64,000 bases of DNA from an uncultured Caulobacter sp. (GTDB lineage Bacteria; Pseudomonadota; Alphaproteobacteria; Caulobacterales; Caulobacteraceae). This document shows, one piece after another, positions 35,232-46,327 of this stretch (the stretch's first letter is position 1; each line of letters begins with the position of its first letter). The translations under genes and the position numbers were made by a program. The notes under the pieces were generated by a model. It was given only the letters and a program-made list of their open reading frames with translations, ran no database searches and was not told the origin of the DNA. The DNA lies in contig CAJYMH010000035.1 of NCBI GenBank assembly GCA_913776195.1, forward strand, positions 65,437-129,436. The letters run 5' to 3'.

Positions 35232-35744
35232 TTGAGCTCGCCCACCCTTGAAGCGCTGTTCGACGAGGTCGCGGGCCTGCATGGCCCGATGATCCGCCGT
35301 ATCGCGGCCAGCTATGAAGCCGACCCGGAAGTCCGCCGCGAATTGCAGCAGGATATCCTGATGGCGGTCTGGCGCGCCCTGCCGTCCTGGCGAGGCGAGG
35401 CGTCCGTGCGCACCTTCGCCGCCCGCGTAGCGCACAATCGCGGAGTCGATCATGTGGCAAGACACGCCAAGGCGCCGCGCACGGTGGAGTTGGATGAAGC
35501 CCTGCCCCTGGATGCGCCATCGGCGCAGGAGGTGGTGGAGCGCGGCGAGCAGCGCGAGCGCCTGATGCGGGCCGTGCGCGCCCTGCCTTTGGCCCTCCGC
35601 CAGGTGACGGTGCTGACCCTCGAAGATTTCACGCCCAGCGAGATCGCCGACGTCCTGGGCGTCGGTGCGAACGTGGTCTCGATCCGCCTTACCCGGGCCA
35701 AGGCGGCCCTGCGCCAGGCGATGCAGGAACAGGAGCGGACATGA
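35232..35744 (+). CDS. ECF-type RNA polymerase sigma factor
   Basis: A 170-residue sigma factor of the extracytoplasmic-function group. Region 2 is about 18-85 (RELQQDILMAVWRALPSWRG, SVRTFAARVAHNRGVDHVAR) and region 4 about 112-165 (LPLALRQVTVLTLEDFTPSEIADVLGV, SIRLTRAKAALRQ). The start appears to be TTG 35232, as there is no in-frame ATG before conserved region 2. The next gene, a membrane protein, overlaps by four bases (ATGA), the usual arrangement for a sigma factor and its anti-sigma. Confidence 0.9.
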   Translation: MSSPTLEALFDEVAGLHGPMIRRIAASYEADPEVRRELQQDILMAVWRALPSWRGEASVRTFAARVAHNRGVDHVARHAKAPRTVELDEALPLDAPSAQEVVERGEQRERLMRAVRALPLALRQVTVLTLEDFTPSEIADVLGVGANVVSIRLTRAKAALRQAMQEQERT

Positions 35745-36334
35745 CCTCCGATCCCGAATGGAATGATCTGGCGAAAGCCTGGCGGGATGAGCCGGAGGTC
35801 AGCGAGACCTTTGACCTCGTCGGCATGCGGCGGCGGCTGAAACGCCGCGCGATGATCGCCCGGTTGAAGGCGGCGTCGGACATCATCCTGTGTCTGGCGG
35901 TCGGCGGCATCGCCGTCTCTGCTCTCGCCCGCGGCACGGCGGCGGGCGTGATCATGGGTCTGGGCGGCCTGGCCTTCGTCCTGCTCGGCATGACGGTCGC
36001 CCTGTGGGTGGCGCGCGCGCCGTGGGAGACGCGGGCCGACACCGTGGACGGGGCCTTGCGGTCAGAGATCATCCAGACTCGCAGCGCCATCCGCCGGGCG
36101 CGATCAGGCTATATCCTCGCCGTGGGCGCCATCGCCTTCATCGTCCTGACCGCCATCACCGCTCACGTGGATATCGACACCGCCGGCGAGGATGCCCGTT
36201 TCGCTATCGTGCTGAGCCTGTCAGTGGTTTTGGCATCACTGGCTTGGGGCTTCTGGACCGATCGGCGATACGCAAAGCGGCTGGCGCGGCTGGAAAAGCT
36301 GCTCGCTGAACTAAGCCAGGAGGAAGAGAGTTAG
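35741..36334 (+). CDS. membrane protein, probable anti-sigma factor
   Basis: A 197-residue protein with a short cytoplasmic N-terminus (about 45 residues, including EWNDLAKAWRDEPEVSETF and a basic MRRRLKRRAM), then four hydrophobic helices (near 46-65, 70-90, 122-142 and 155-175) and a charged C-terminal helix (RRYAKRLARLEKLLAELSQE). Overlap with the sigma gene and the layout suggest that the N-terminal tail holds the sigma factor. No zinc anti-sigma motif (HxxxCxxC) is seen, so the assignment is from context. The stop overlaps that of hutC by four bases. Confidence 0.7.
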   Translation: MTSDPEWNDLAKAWRDEPEVSETFDLVGMRRRLKRRAMIARLKAASDIILCLAVGGIAVSALARGTAAGVIMGLGGLAFVLLGMTVALWVARAPWETRADTVDGALRSEIIQTRSAIRRARSGYILAVGAIAFIVLTAITAHVDIDTAGEDARFAIVLSLSVVLASLAWGFWTDRRYAKRLARLEKLLAELSQEEES

Positions 36335-37056
36335 GCCAGCGCCGTCGGCCGCAGGATTTCGCCGGTCAGGGCGTAGCGCGAGGCCGGATAGATCAGACGC
36401 ACGGCCGTGACCACCTGGCCATCAACCCGCGTCAAGCGCTCGACCTCGATGCACGGCTCGCCCTCGCTCATGGCCAACAGGTCACGGGTGCGGGCGTCCG
36501 GCGCGACGGCGCGGATGGCCGCCGCCCCCTCTGGATAGGGGAATCGCGCCATCAGGTGGGCGAAGTAGGTCTCGCGGTTCAGGTCCGCGCCTCCCACGCC
36601 CGGGGCCAGGGCCGGATTGACCAGCCGGTCCTCCAGCTGGATCGGCGCGCCGTCCTCGCTGTGCAGCACCACGGCGTGGAACAAGACCAGGCCAGCCGAG
36701 GCGCCGAACAGGGCCGCCTCGGCCATGGTGGCGGGACGCGTCTCGCCGCTGACCATCCGCGCCTCGTGGCGGCCGCCGCGCCCGGCGATCTCGTCGGCGA
36801 TATCGAGCAGCTTCACCGCCATGACATGCGCGCGGGCCGGGGCGACGAAGGTGCCCCTGCCCTTGGCGCGGGTCAGATAGCCGTCGCCCTGCAGGTCGCG
36901 AACCGCATGGTGGACGGTCATCCGGCTGGCGCCGAATTCATCCGCCAGCTCGTGTTCGGACGGGATGCGGTCGCCGGCCGCCCAGGCGCCGTTGCTGATC
37001 CGCTCCAGGATATGGCGGCGGATGCGGGCCTTCAGGCTGTCGTCGCCAGCGCTCAA
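36331..37056 (-). CDS. hutC: histidine utilization repressor HutC (GntR family)
   Basis: A 241-residue GntR/HutC repressor: winged helix at about 9-75 (RRHILERISNGAWAAGDRIP, ADEFGASRMTVHHAVRDLQG) and a UTRA ligand domain at about 95-235 (ARMVSGETRPATMAEAALFG, EVERLTRVDGQVVTAVRLIYP). HutC represses hut genes until urocanate binds. The start is TTG, overlapping the hutI stop by four bases. Two TGTATATACA-like operators sit before hutI/hutF and before hutU. Confidence 0.93.
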   Translation of the reverse strand: MSAGDDSLKARIRRHILERISNGAWAAGDRIPSEHELADEFGASRMTVHHAVRDLQGDGYLTRAKGRGTFVAPARAHVMAVKLLDIADEIAGRGGRHEARMVSGETRPATMAEAALFGASAGLVLFHAVVLHSEDGAPIQLEDRLVNPALAPGVGGADLNRETYFAHLMARFPYPEGAAAIRAVAPDARTRDLLAMSEGEPCIEVERLTRVDGQVVTAVRLIYPASRYALTGEILRPTALA

Positions 37057-38264
37057 AGCGGCTGCCCGCCCTTGATCGTCATGGCGCAGCGATTATCGCC
37101 GGGAGCGTAGGCGATCTCGCCCGGGGACTCGACCTCCCACACCGCGAAGTCGGCGACCTTGCCAACCTCCAGCGTCCCGTGCGTGGCTTGGAGGCCCAGG
37201 GCCGCCGCGCCGTGACGGGTGACCGCAGCCAGCGCCTCGGCCGGCGTCATGCGGAACAGGGTGCAAGCCATGTTCAGGATCAGCGGCATGGACGTGATCG
37301 GCGAAGTGCCGGCGTTGCAGTCGGTGGCCAGGGCCATCCGCACGCCGTGCTTGCGCAGCAGCTCGATACGCGGCGCCACCGTCTCGCGCAGGAAGTAGTA
37401 GGCGCCCGGCAGCAGCACCGCGACCACGCCGGCCCGGCCCATGGCGGCGATGGACTCCTCGGACGCATGCTCCAGGTGGTCCGCCGACAGGGCGCCCAGC
37501 TCAGCCGCGAGGCCGCCGCCGCCCAGATCGCCCAGTTGGTCGGCGTGCAGCTTCACCCGCAGGCCCAACTTGGTGGCGGCCTTGAAGATCCGGCGTGTCT
37601 CGGCCGGGGTGAAGGCGATGCTCTCGCAGAAGGCGTCCACGGCGTCGGCCAGACCTTCGGCCGCCACGGCCGGCAGCATCTGGTCGATGATCAGCCGGAC
37701 ATAGGCGTCGCGGTCGTCCTTGTGCTCCGGCGGCACGGCGTGGGCGCCGAGGAAGGTGGTGACGACCTCGATCCCTCGCTCCTCGCCCAGGGTGCGGGCG
37801 ACGCGCAGCATCTTCAGCTCGCTGTTCAGGTCCAGGCCGTAGCCGGATTTGATCTCAACCGTGGTGACGCCGCCGGCGATCAGCTTTTCGGCGCGGTCGT
37901 GGGCGAGATCCAGCAGCTCGTCTTCGCTCGCCGCGCGGGTGGCGCGCATGGTCGACAGGATGCCGCCGCCTGCGCGGGCGATCTCTTCATAAGTCGCGCC
38001 CTCGAGCCGCATCTCGAACTCGCGGACGCGGCTGCCGGCATAGACAAGATGGGTGTGGCAGTCGATCAGGCCGGGAGTCATCCAGCGGCCGCGCAGGTCT
38101 TGGGTCTCCGCCGCCTGACGAGGCATGTCGGCCGCGCGGCCGACCCAGGCGATCAGGCCGTTCTTCACCGCCACGGCGCCGTTCTCGATCACGCCGTAGC
38201 CGGACTCGTCCGCCATCGTCGCCAGATGGCCGCCGGTCCAGACCGCGTCGAAATCACCCTGCAT
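37053..38264 (-). CDS. hutI: imidazolonepropionase
   Basis: A 403-residue amidohydrolase catalysing the third step of histidine degradation, imidazolonepropionate to N-formimino-L-glutamate. Metal-binding motifs: PGLIDCHTHLVYAGSR about 65-80, KLHADQLGDLGGG about 245, SADHLEHASE about 265 and the aspartate in ALATDCNAGTSP about 318. It is transcribed with hutC and away from hutF; a HutC-type operator lies 28 bases upstream. Confidence 0.96.
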   Translation of the reverse strand: MQGDFDAVWTGGHLATMADESGYGVIENGAVAVKNGLIAWVGRAADMPRQAAETQDLRGRWMTPGLIDCHTHLVYAGSRVREFEMRLEGATYEEIARAGGGILSTMRATRAASEDELLDLAHDRAEKLIAGGVTTVEIKSGYGLDLNSELKMLRVARTLGEERGIEVVTTFLGAHAVPPEHKDDRDAYVRLIIDQMLPAVAAEGLADAVDAFCESIAFTPAETRRIFKAATKLGLRVKLHADQLGDLGGGGLAAELGALSADHLEHASEESIAAMGRAGVVAVLLPGAYYFLRETVAPRIELLRKHGVRMALATDCNAGTSPITSMPLILNMACTLFRMTPAEALAAVTRHGAAALGLQATHGTLEVGKVADFAVWEVESPGEIAYAPGDNRCAMTIKGGQPL

Positions 38265-38292
38265 TGCCGCCGCACCCGTCCTGCGCCATTCT

Positions 38293-38306
38293 CTTGTCTA
38301 TACAAG
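38293..38306. promoter_or_regulatory. HutC operator between hutI and hutF
   Basis: CTTGTCTATACAAG is a 14-bp dyad in the 63-base gap between the divergent hutI and hutF starts. It resembles the TGTATATACA consensus of HutC. One HutC dimer here could control both directions. Confidence 0.75.
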
Positions 38307-38327
38307 CAGGGTTCAGACGGGTCGTCC

Positions 38328-39659
38328 ATGCAGCACAACTACGAACGGGCGCTGACCGCCCAGGGCTGGCGGCGGGACGTCCTGGTGACCACCGACGCTT
38401 CTGGTGTGATCACAGAAGTGGCGCCCGACCGCCCCGGCGTCGGTGAGCGCGTGAAGGGCGTTGCAGTCCCCGGAATCGCCAACGCTCACAGCCATGCCTT
38501 CCAGCGTGCGCTGGTCGGCCTGACCGAGCATCGAGGCGAGACGCGCGACAGCTTCTGGACCTGGCGCGACGCCATGTACCGGCTGGCCGCCGCCGTCACG
38601 CCGGAGGACCTGAACGCGATCGCCGCCCAGCTTTATGTGGAGATGCTGAAGGGGGGCTACACCGCCGTTTGCGAGTTCCACTACCTGCACCAGGCGCCGG
38701 TCGGCGGACGGGCCATGGGCCAGGCGGTCATCGACGCGGCGCTGCGGGCGGGCATCGACATGACCCTGCTGCCGACCCTGTACATGACCTCCGACTTCGG
38801 CGGCGCCGCGCCCAATGAGGGGCAAAAGCAGTTCGTCCATTCGGTCGGGGATTTCCTGCGCCTTCGCGCCGACTTGAAGACCGACGGCGTGGTCATGGGA
38901 ACGGCGATCCACAGCCTGCGCGCCGTGCCGCCGCCGGCCCTGTCCGAACTGCTGGCGGGACTGGAGGGCGGCAGCCCGATCCACATCCACATCGCCGAGC
39001 AGCGCAAGGAGGTCGAGCGCTGCCTGGAGGTGACCCGTGCGCGTCCGGTGGAATGGCTGCTGGCCAACGCCGCCGTCGATGAGCGCTGGAACCTGGTCCA
39101 CGCCACACATGTGATTGAGGCCGAGATGGCTGGCGTCCGCGCGGCGGGGGCGACCGTCGTGCTGTGCCCCACCACGGAGGCCAACCTGGGCGACGGCATC
39201 TTCCCCGCTGAAAGCTTCCTGGCGGCGGGCGGGTCGATCTCCATCGGGTCGGACAGCCATGTGAGCGTGAACCTGGCGGAAGAGCTACGGCTCCTCGAAT
39301 ACGGACAGCGGCTGGTCACCGGCGAGCGCAATGTCCTGGCCGGAGCGCGCGAGACGCACACGGGCGTGCACCTGCACAGCGCCGCAGCGGCTGGGGGGGC
39401 AAGGTCCAGCGGCCGCGCCACGGGCGCCATCGCCCCCGGCCTGCGGGCCGACATCGTGGTGCTGGATGATCAGGCCCCGGCCCTGTTCGGTCGGCGGGAC
39501 GGCCATCTTATGGACGCCTGGATCTTCGGCGGGTTCGCCAGTCCGGTGACAGACGTGATGGTCGGCGGGGCCTGGCGCGTGCGTGATGGCCGACACACAC
39601 AGGAAGACGAGATCGCCGACGCATACCGGGCGGCGATCCGCCGCCTCAAGTCCGTTTGA
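38328..39659 (+). CDS. hutF: formimidoylglutamate deiminase
   Basis: A 443-residue amidohydrolase that converts N-formimino-L-glutamate to N-formyl-L-glutamate and ammonia, the five-step variant of the pathway. Motifs: PGIANAHSHAFQRALVGLTE about 45-64, IHIHIAEQRKEVERC about 220, VHATHVIEAEMAG about 258 and ISIGSDSHVSVNLAEELRLL about 304. The open frame runs far upstream through hutI; the ATG at 38328 is chosen from homology and from the operator and promoter gap. Confidence 0.94.
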   Translation: MQHNYERALTAQGWRRDVLVTTDASGVITEVAPDRPGVGERVKGVAVPGIANAHSHAFQRALVGLTEHRGETRDSFWTWRDAMYRLAAAVTPEDLNAIAAQLYVEMLKGGYTAVCEFHYLHQAPVGGRAMGQAVIDAALRAGIDMTLLPTLYMTSDFGGAAPNEGQKQFVHSVGDFLRLRADLKTDGVVMGTAIHSLRAVPPPALSELLAGLEGGSPIHIHIAEQRKEVERCLEVTRARPVEWLLANAAVDERWNLVHATHVIEAEMAGVRAAGATVVLCPTTEANLGDGIFPAESFLAAGGSISIGSDSHVSVNLAEELRLLEYGQRLVTGERNVLAGARETHTGVHLHSAAAAGGARSSGRATGAIAPGLRADIVVLDDQAPALFGRRDGHLMDAWIFGGFASPVTDVMVGGAWRVRDGRHTQEDEIADAYRAAIRRLKSV

Positions 39660-39664
39660 CAGGT

Positions 39665-39674
39665 TGTATATACA
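39665..39674. promoter_or_regulatory. HutC operator upstream of hutU
   Basis: TGTATATACA is a perfect 10-bp palindrome and matches the known HutC core. It lies only six bases after the hutF stop and 38 bases before the hutU start, so it may control an internal promoter for hutUH. Confidence 0.78.
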
Positions 39675-39711
39675 TTTCTAGCTTTCAACCTCGCATCCGA
39701 GGGAGATTCCG

Positions 39712-41378
<1,667 letters not shown>

Positions 41379-41382
<4 letters not shown>

Positions 41383-42920
41383 TCGAACTCACCATCTCCG
41401 AGGCGGGGTTCTCTCTCGCCGATCTGCGCGCCATCCATGACGGACCGGTGCGCCTGACCCTGGACGCGGCCGCCCGCAAGCGGATCGCCGCCAGCGCCGC
41501 GACGGTCGAGGCGATCGTCGCCAGCGGCAAGACGGTCTACGGCATCAACACGGGCTTCGGCCTTCTCGCCTCTGAACGCATCGGCGACGAAGACCTGGCT
41601 CAGCTGCAGAAGAACCTGATCCTTTCGCACTGCTCAGGCGTCGGCGAATTCATGCCGGACGAATGGGTGCGCCTGATGATGGCATTGAAGGTGATGAGCC
41701 TGTCGGCCGGCGTCTCCGGCGTGCGGCTGGAGGTGATCGACACCCTGCTCGCCCTGCTGGCGCACGAGATCTATCCCTGCGTGCCGGCCAAGGGTTCGGT
41801 CGGCGCATCCGGCGACCTGGCGCCCCTGGCCCATATGTCCGCCATCCTGATGGGTGTGGGCGAGGTTCGCCGCGGCGGCCACATCATGACCGCCGCCGAG
41901 GGCCTGAGCCTGGCCGGCGTGCCGCCCGTGGAGCTGGCCCCAAAGGAAGGCCTGGCCCTGATCAACGGCACCCAGGCGTCCACCGCCATGGCTCTGTCGG
42001 GCCTGTTCAAGACCCTCCGCGTGTTCGGCGCTGCATTGGTGGCCGGCGGCATGAGCGTGGACGCCCTGAAAGGCAGCGACACCCCTTTCGATCCTCGCAT
42101 CCATGCCGTGCGCGGCCATGCGGGCCAAAAGGACGTGGCGAGCGTGCTGCGCCAGCTGATCGCCGGCAGCGACATCCGCAACAGCCACGTGGACTGCAGC
42201 CGGGTTCAGGACCCCTACTCCCTGCGCTGTCAGCCGCAGGTGATGGGCGCGGCCCTGGACGCCATCCGTTTCGCCGCCCACACCCTGACGGTCGAGGCCA
42301 ACGCGGTCACCGACAATCCGCTGGTGTTCAGCGATCCAGCCGAAGCCCTGTCGGGCGGCAACTTCCACGCCGAGCCGGTGGCCTTCGCCGCCGACCTGCT
42401 GGCCATGGTGCTGTGCGAGATCGGCAACCTGTCCGAACGCCGCCTGTCGATCCTGGTCGATCCGAAGATGAGCGGCGGCCTGCCGGCGTTCCTGGTCAAG
42501 GACGGCGGCCTGAACAGCGGCTTCATGATCCCGCAGGTGACCGCGGCCGCCCTGGCCTCGGAGAACAAGGGCCTGGCCCATCCGGCCAGCGTCGACACCA
42601 TCCCCACTAGCGCCAACCAGGAGGACCATGTGAGCATGGCCGCCCACGGCGCGCGCCGCCTGTCAGACATGGCCTGGAACGCCGCCAACATCGTCGGGAT
42701 CGAAATGCTGGCCGCCGCGCAGGGGCTGGACTTCCACCGGCCGCTAAAGTCGTCGGCCGCCCTGGAGGCCGCGCACGCCGCCGTCCGCGAACAGGTCGCG
42801 CACTACGACCAGGACCGCTACTGGGCCGACGATCTGGAACGAGGCGCGGCCCTGGTCCGCTCCGGCGCCCTGCTGCCGGACATCGACTGGCCGGCTCCGC
42901 TGGATTGTTTGAAGGCCTAA
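41379..42920 (+). CDS. hutH: histidine ammonia-lyase
   Basis: A 513-residue enzyme that removes ammonia from L-histidine to give urocanate. The MIO cofactor triad Ala-Ser-Gly is visible in [15 protein letters not shown] about residue 142. Other conserved parts are [12 protein letters not shown] about 53, [16 protein letters not shown] about 330 and [12 protein letters not shown] about 410. Last gene of hutFUH. A hairpin follows the stop codon at once. Confidence 0.98.
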
Positions 42921-42955
42921 AAAAAGGGCGCCGGATCACTCCGGCGCCCTTCGTC
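42921..42955. terminator. bidirectional terminator between hutH and TonB receptor
   Basis: A nine-base stem GGGCGCCGG/CCGGCGCCC is flanked by a run of seven adenines on the hutH side. On the minus strand this gives a strong stem with a T-run for the TonB receptor gene; on the plus strand the T-tract is weaker (TTCGTCTTTC), so it probably serves both genes. Confidence 0.85.
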
Positions 42956-42975
42956 TTTCAAACCTCGCGGCCTGA

Positions 42976-45732
42976 TCAGTAGGTGTAGCGTACCCCGAAC
43001 AGAACCTCGCGGCCGGTGTGGTGATAGACCGACATCCGGTTGGTCGAGTCGTTGAACTGATCGGCGTATTCGTCGGTCAGGTTCACGCCCTCCAGGCTGA
43101 ACTTCACGCGGTCGTTCAGGGTGTACTGGATCGAGGCGTCGACGTTCAGCGTCTCGTTGGTGCCGTCATAGACGGTGCCGCTTTCCTGGCCCGGGACGCG
43201 GGTCAGGTACTTGTCCCGATAGGCCACCGAGACACGGGCGCTGAACTTGCTGTCTTCATAGTACAGCGTCGCGTTGTAGCTGTTGCGCGACAGGCCGGTC
43301 AGGTCGTTGGTCGCCACCACCGCGCCGGCCGCGTTCACATAGTCCGCTTCCGACTTCACATAGGTGTAGTTGACCAGCGCGCCCATCTTGTCGAACGGGC
43401 CCGGCAGGAAGGTGAACGGCTGCTGGTAGTTGATCTCCAGGCCCTTCAGGTTCGCGCCCTCGGTGTTGACCGGGGTCGTGAACACCCAATCCAGCGACGG
43501 ATTGCACTGCGACACCGGCAGGGCGCCGCAGGCCGCCGTGGCGACGCTGTCGGGAATGCCGAACGGGTTGCCGGTGAACGGCACCTGTTGCTGCTGGTTC
43601 TGAACCAGGGTGTCGATGTCCTTCTTGAACACCGCCAGCGACAGCAGGGCGCCGCGCTGGAAGTAGTATTCGAAGGACAGATCGTAGGCCTTGGCGCGGA
43701 ACGGCTGCAGAGCCGGGTTGCCGGCGCTGACGGTGCGGTTGGCGCCCGAGACGTTGACCGTGGCGCCCGGCGTCAGGCTGCCCAGATCAGAGCGCGCCAT
43801 GACCTTCGAAGCGCCGAAGCGAATCAGGAAGTTCTCGCGCGGCTCAAGCACCAGGTTCATCGACGGCAGGGTGTCGTCGTATTTCTGCTCGGACCGGACC
43901 AGTACCGGGGCGCCGCTGAGGTACGAATAGCCTTGCGACTCTTGCTGGGTCTCGACGTAGCGGACGCCGAAGTTGCCGCGCAGCGGCATGTTGGCGATCG
44001 TGGTTTCGAAGTCCGCCTGGACGAAGCCGCTGGTGGCTTCTTCCGTCACGCCGCGGTTGTTGCCGAGCGACGGCTGGGCGCCGAGGGCGAACAGGTTGCG
44101 GTCGTTCAACGACAGGGCGTTCACCGCGGCGAAGTAGTCCGGGATGATCGTGTTCACGCCGCCGAGGTTGACGGTCTTGCTGAAGCCGCTGCGCGACAGC
44201 GCCGCCAGGGAAGCCGGGATGGAGGCTTCCAGGTTGGCGTTGGTGCCGTTGGAACGACGCAGTTCGGTGGTCTCGAACTCGTACTTCTTCCAGTTCACGC
44301 CGGCGCTGAACTTGAACGTGTCGTTCAGGTCGTAGCCGACTTCGAACTGGGCGGTGTCGTAGGTATTCTTGGACGTCTGCGGACGCAGGCGAATCTGGGT
44401 CAGCGTCCAGGCGTCCGGCGACGTCAGGTTGGCGTTGCCGTAGGCCAGGGTCGGCATGCGGCTGGTGAAGTCGTAAGAATAACCATCAACGTTCAGCTGG
44501 TCGAAAATGACCGTGGTCTGGATCGGGTTTTTGTGATCCGAGACGGAATGGCCGAGCACGCCCGACAGCTTGATCTTGTCGGTCAGCTCATGCTCGCCCG
44601 ACAGGGTGAACTGGCTGAACTCGGTCTTTAGCACGTCGTAGCGGTTCTCGGTCCGCAGATCGACGTCGTTGAACGTGCCCGACACCAAGGTGTTCTGGTT
44701 GTTGATGACGCCGCTGATCAGATCCACGTCGCCCATGCCCTGGGCGCCGGCGGTGCTGAACACCGGGGCTTCCAGATATTGCTCTTCACGGGTCTGGTCG
44801 AACTTCGCGTACAGGGCGTCGAAGCTGACCAGGGTGCGCTCGGCCGGCCGCCATTGCAGCGAGCCGGTCAGGCCCAGACGCTCATTCTCGCTATAGAAGC
44901 GGTCGAAACGCGGGAAACGCGGGCGGAAGGCGGCGTTGGCCTGGGCCAGGCTGATGCCCGGCGCGCTCGACGACTGAAAGCCAGTGTTGGCGGCCAGGCC
45001 GTTCATCCAACGGACAGTGCTGGCGCCTTCTTCAACCAGCTGACGCTTGTTGTAGGCCACCGACAGCAAGGCGCCGAAGGTGTCGTCGGCCCAGGTGTTG
45101 GAGATCATGAAGGCGCCGCGCGGGCTGACCTTCTCGGACAGGTCGTTGTAGCCGGCCAGGGCCGAAGCGGCCATGGCGAAGCCGTTATAGTCGAACGGGC
45201 GAGCCGTGCGCAGGTCGACCGTCGCGCCGAGCGAGCCTTCTTCCGTCGAGGCCTCGGCCGTCTTGCGGACCGTGATCGAGTTGAAGAGGTCCGATGCGAA
45301 GACGTTGAAGTCGAACGAGCGGCCGCGGTTGGTGCCGCCCGAGCTGTCGGCCGAGCCGCCCGTGGTCAGGGCTTCCATGCCGTTGATACGCACGCGGGTG
45401 AACTGCGGGCCGAGGCCGCGCACCGAGATCTGACGACCTTCGCCGCCGTCGCGCGTGATGGCCACGCCCGGGATGCGCTGGATGGATTCCGACAGGTTCA
45501 GGTCCGGGAACTTGCCGATGTCTTCCGCCAGGATCGAGTCCACGGCGGCGGCTTCGGACCGCTTCACGTTCAGGGCCTTGTCCAGGCTGCTGCGGAAGCC
45601 GGTGACGACGACGGCTTCGACTTCTTCGCCGTCGGTGGTGGTTTCTTGTGCTTGGGCCTGGCCAGCGATCATCGCCATGGTCAGAGCCGTGATAGACGCG
45701 CCAAGGCGCAAGCTGCGGGCAGCTTTCTTCAT
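42976..45732 (-). CDS. TonB-dependent receptor, TIGR01782 Xanthomonas/Caulobacter type
   Basis: A 918-residue outer-membrane receptor: signal peptide (LGASITALTMAMIAGQAQA), TonB-box-like acidic segment, and a plug with the diagnostic wording of this subfamily: VVVTGFRSSLDKALNVKRSE, AEDIGKFPDLNLSESIQRIP and SVRGLGPQFTRVRINGMEAL (about 40-125). The barrel ends in a final aromatic strand (REVLFGVRYTY). Members are often linked to sugar uptake. ATG 45732 with GGAGGGG before it is chosen over the TTG at 45744. A LacI-type palindrome lies about 83 bases upstream, though no lacI gene adjoins. Confidence 0.93.
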   Translation of the reverse strand: MKKAARSLRLGASITALTMAMIAGQAQAQETTTDGEEVEAVVVTGFRSSLDKALNVKRSEAAAVDSILAEDIGKFPDLNLSESIQRIPGVAITRDGGEGRQISVRGLGPQFTRVRINGMEALTTGGSADSSGGTNRGRSFDFNVFASDLFNSITVRKTAEASTEEGSLGATVDLRTARPFDYNGFAMAASALAGYNDLSEKVSPRGAFMISNTWADDTFGALLSVAYNKRQLVEEGASTVRWMNGLAANTGFQSSSAPGISLAQANAAFRPRFPRFDRFYSENERLGLTGSLQWRPAERTLVSFDALYAKFDQTREEQYLEAPVFSTAGAQGMGDVDLISGVINNQNTLVSGTFNDVDLRTENRYDVLKTEFSQFTLSGEHELTDKIKLSGVLGHSVSDHKNPIQTTVIFDQLNVDGYSYDFTSRMPTLAYGNANLTSPDAWTLTQIRLRPQTSKNTYDTAQFEVGYDLNDTFKFSAGVNWKKYEFETTELRRSNGTNANLEASIPASLAALSRSGFSKTVNLGGVNTIIPDYFAAVNALSLNDRNLFALGAQPSLGNNRGVTEEATSGFVQADFETTIANMPLRGNFGVRYVETQQESQGYSYLSGAPVLVRSEQKYDDTLPSMNLVLEPRENFLIRFGASKVMARSDLGSLTPGATVNVSGANRTVSAGNPALQPFRAKAYDLSFEYYFQRGALLSLAVFKKDIDTLVQNQQQQVPFTGNPFGIPDSVATAACGALPVSQCNPSLDWVFTTPVNTEGANLKGLEINYQQPFTFLPGPFDKMGALVNYTYVKSEADYVNAAGAVVATNDLTGLSRNSYNATLYYEDSKFSARVSVAYRDKYLTRVPGQESGTVYDGTNETLNVDASIQYTLNDRVKFSLEGVNLTDEYADQFNDSTNRMSVYHHTGREVLFGVRYTY

Positions 45733-45814
45733 CTTCCCCTCCAAGGTTCTGCGCCGACCCGATGAAGGTCGCAGCCGTCTAAACCGCGGCTTTCAGCAGA
45801 TAGGCGCTTCCTAG

Positions 45815-45828
45815 TGATACCGGTGTCA
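45815..45828. promoter_or_regulatory. LacI-like operator upstream of TonB receptor
   Basis: TGATACCGGTGTCA is a 14-bp palindrome with one mismatched pair and the central CCGG typical of LacI-family operators that control sugar-uptake receptors in Caulobacter and Xanthomonas relatives. The cognate regulator is not in this window and differs in core sequence from the glk/GH3 operators. Confidence 0.55.
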
Positions 45829-45956
45829 TTTTTTTGTCCGGCTTACAGGCCGGTTATTGTCAGGTTTTGCTATTTCCGCAAGCTTTCATCCAAGCTCGGT
45901 ATGAATCGATGCTTGTTTTGTACTTTTGAGTCAAAAAACTTGGCTTGGCGAAACGC

Positions 45957-46325
45957 TTATTTGACGGAGGCCAGATAGGCGATGACGTCCGCCCGGTCCT
46001 TCGGATCGGCCAGGTTGATGAACATCGAGGTGCCCGGCACCGCCTTGCCCGGCGCGGCGAGGAAAGCGTCCAACTCCCCCGCCGACCATGTCTTGCCGGA
46101 AGCGCTCATGGCCTTGGAATAGCGGAAGCCTGGCGCGGCGCCGGCCTTGCGACCGACAACGCCGTTCAGGGAAGGCCCCATGGGGCCCGTCGCGGGTTTG
46201 TGGCAGGTAGAGCAGCGAGCGAACACCACCTTGCCGCGAACCGCGTCGCCGGCCGCCAAGGCGGGCGTGGCGGCAGCGGCGAGGGCCGCCGCCACGAGGG
46301 CGGCGGCGATACGCGGAGTGGTCAT
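45957..46325 (-). CDS. class I c-type cytochrome (third subunit of the molybdoenzyme)
   Basis: A 122-residue periplasmic cytochrome: signal peptide (AAALVAAALAAAATPALA), heme c motif CSTCH about residue 38-42 and a distal methionine ligand in YSKAMSASG about 70 or PGTSMFINL about 100. It begins two bases after the stop of the molybdopterin subunit gene, so it is very probably the electron acceptor of that oxidoreductase. The frame opens much further upstream but only the region after ATG 46325 is cytochrome. Confidence 0.9.
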   Translation of the reverse strand: MTTPRIAAALVAAALAAAATPALAAGDAVRGKVVFARCSTCHKPATGPMGPSLNGVVGRKAGAAPGFRYSKAMSASGKTWSAGELDAFLAAPGKAVPGTSMFINLADPKDRADVIAYLASVK

Positions 46326-46327
46326 AC

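Noticed and set aside
37179..38327. Long in-frame extension upstream of hutF
   Set aside because: It runs antisense through hutI and across the HutC operator; the hutF family begins at the ATG 38328.
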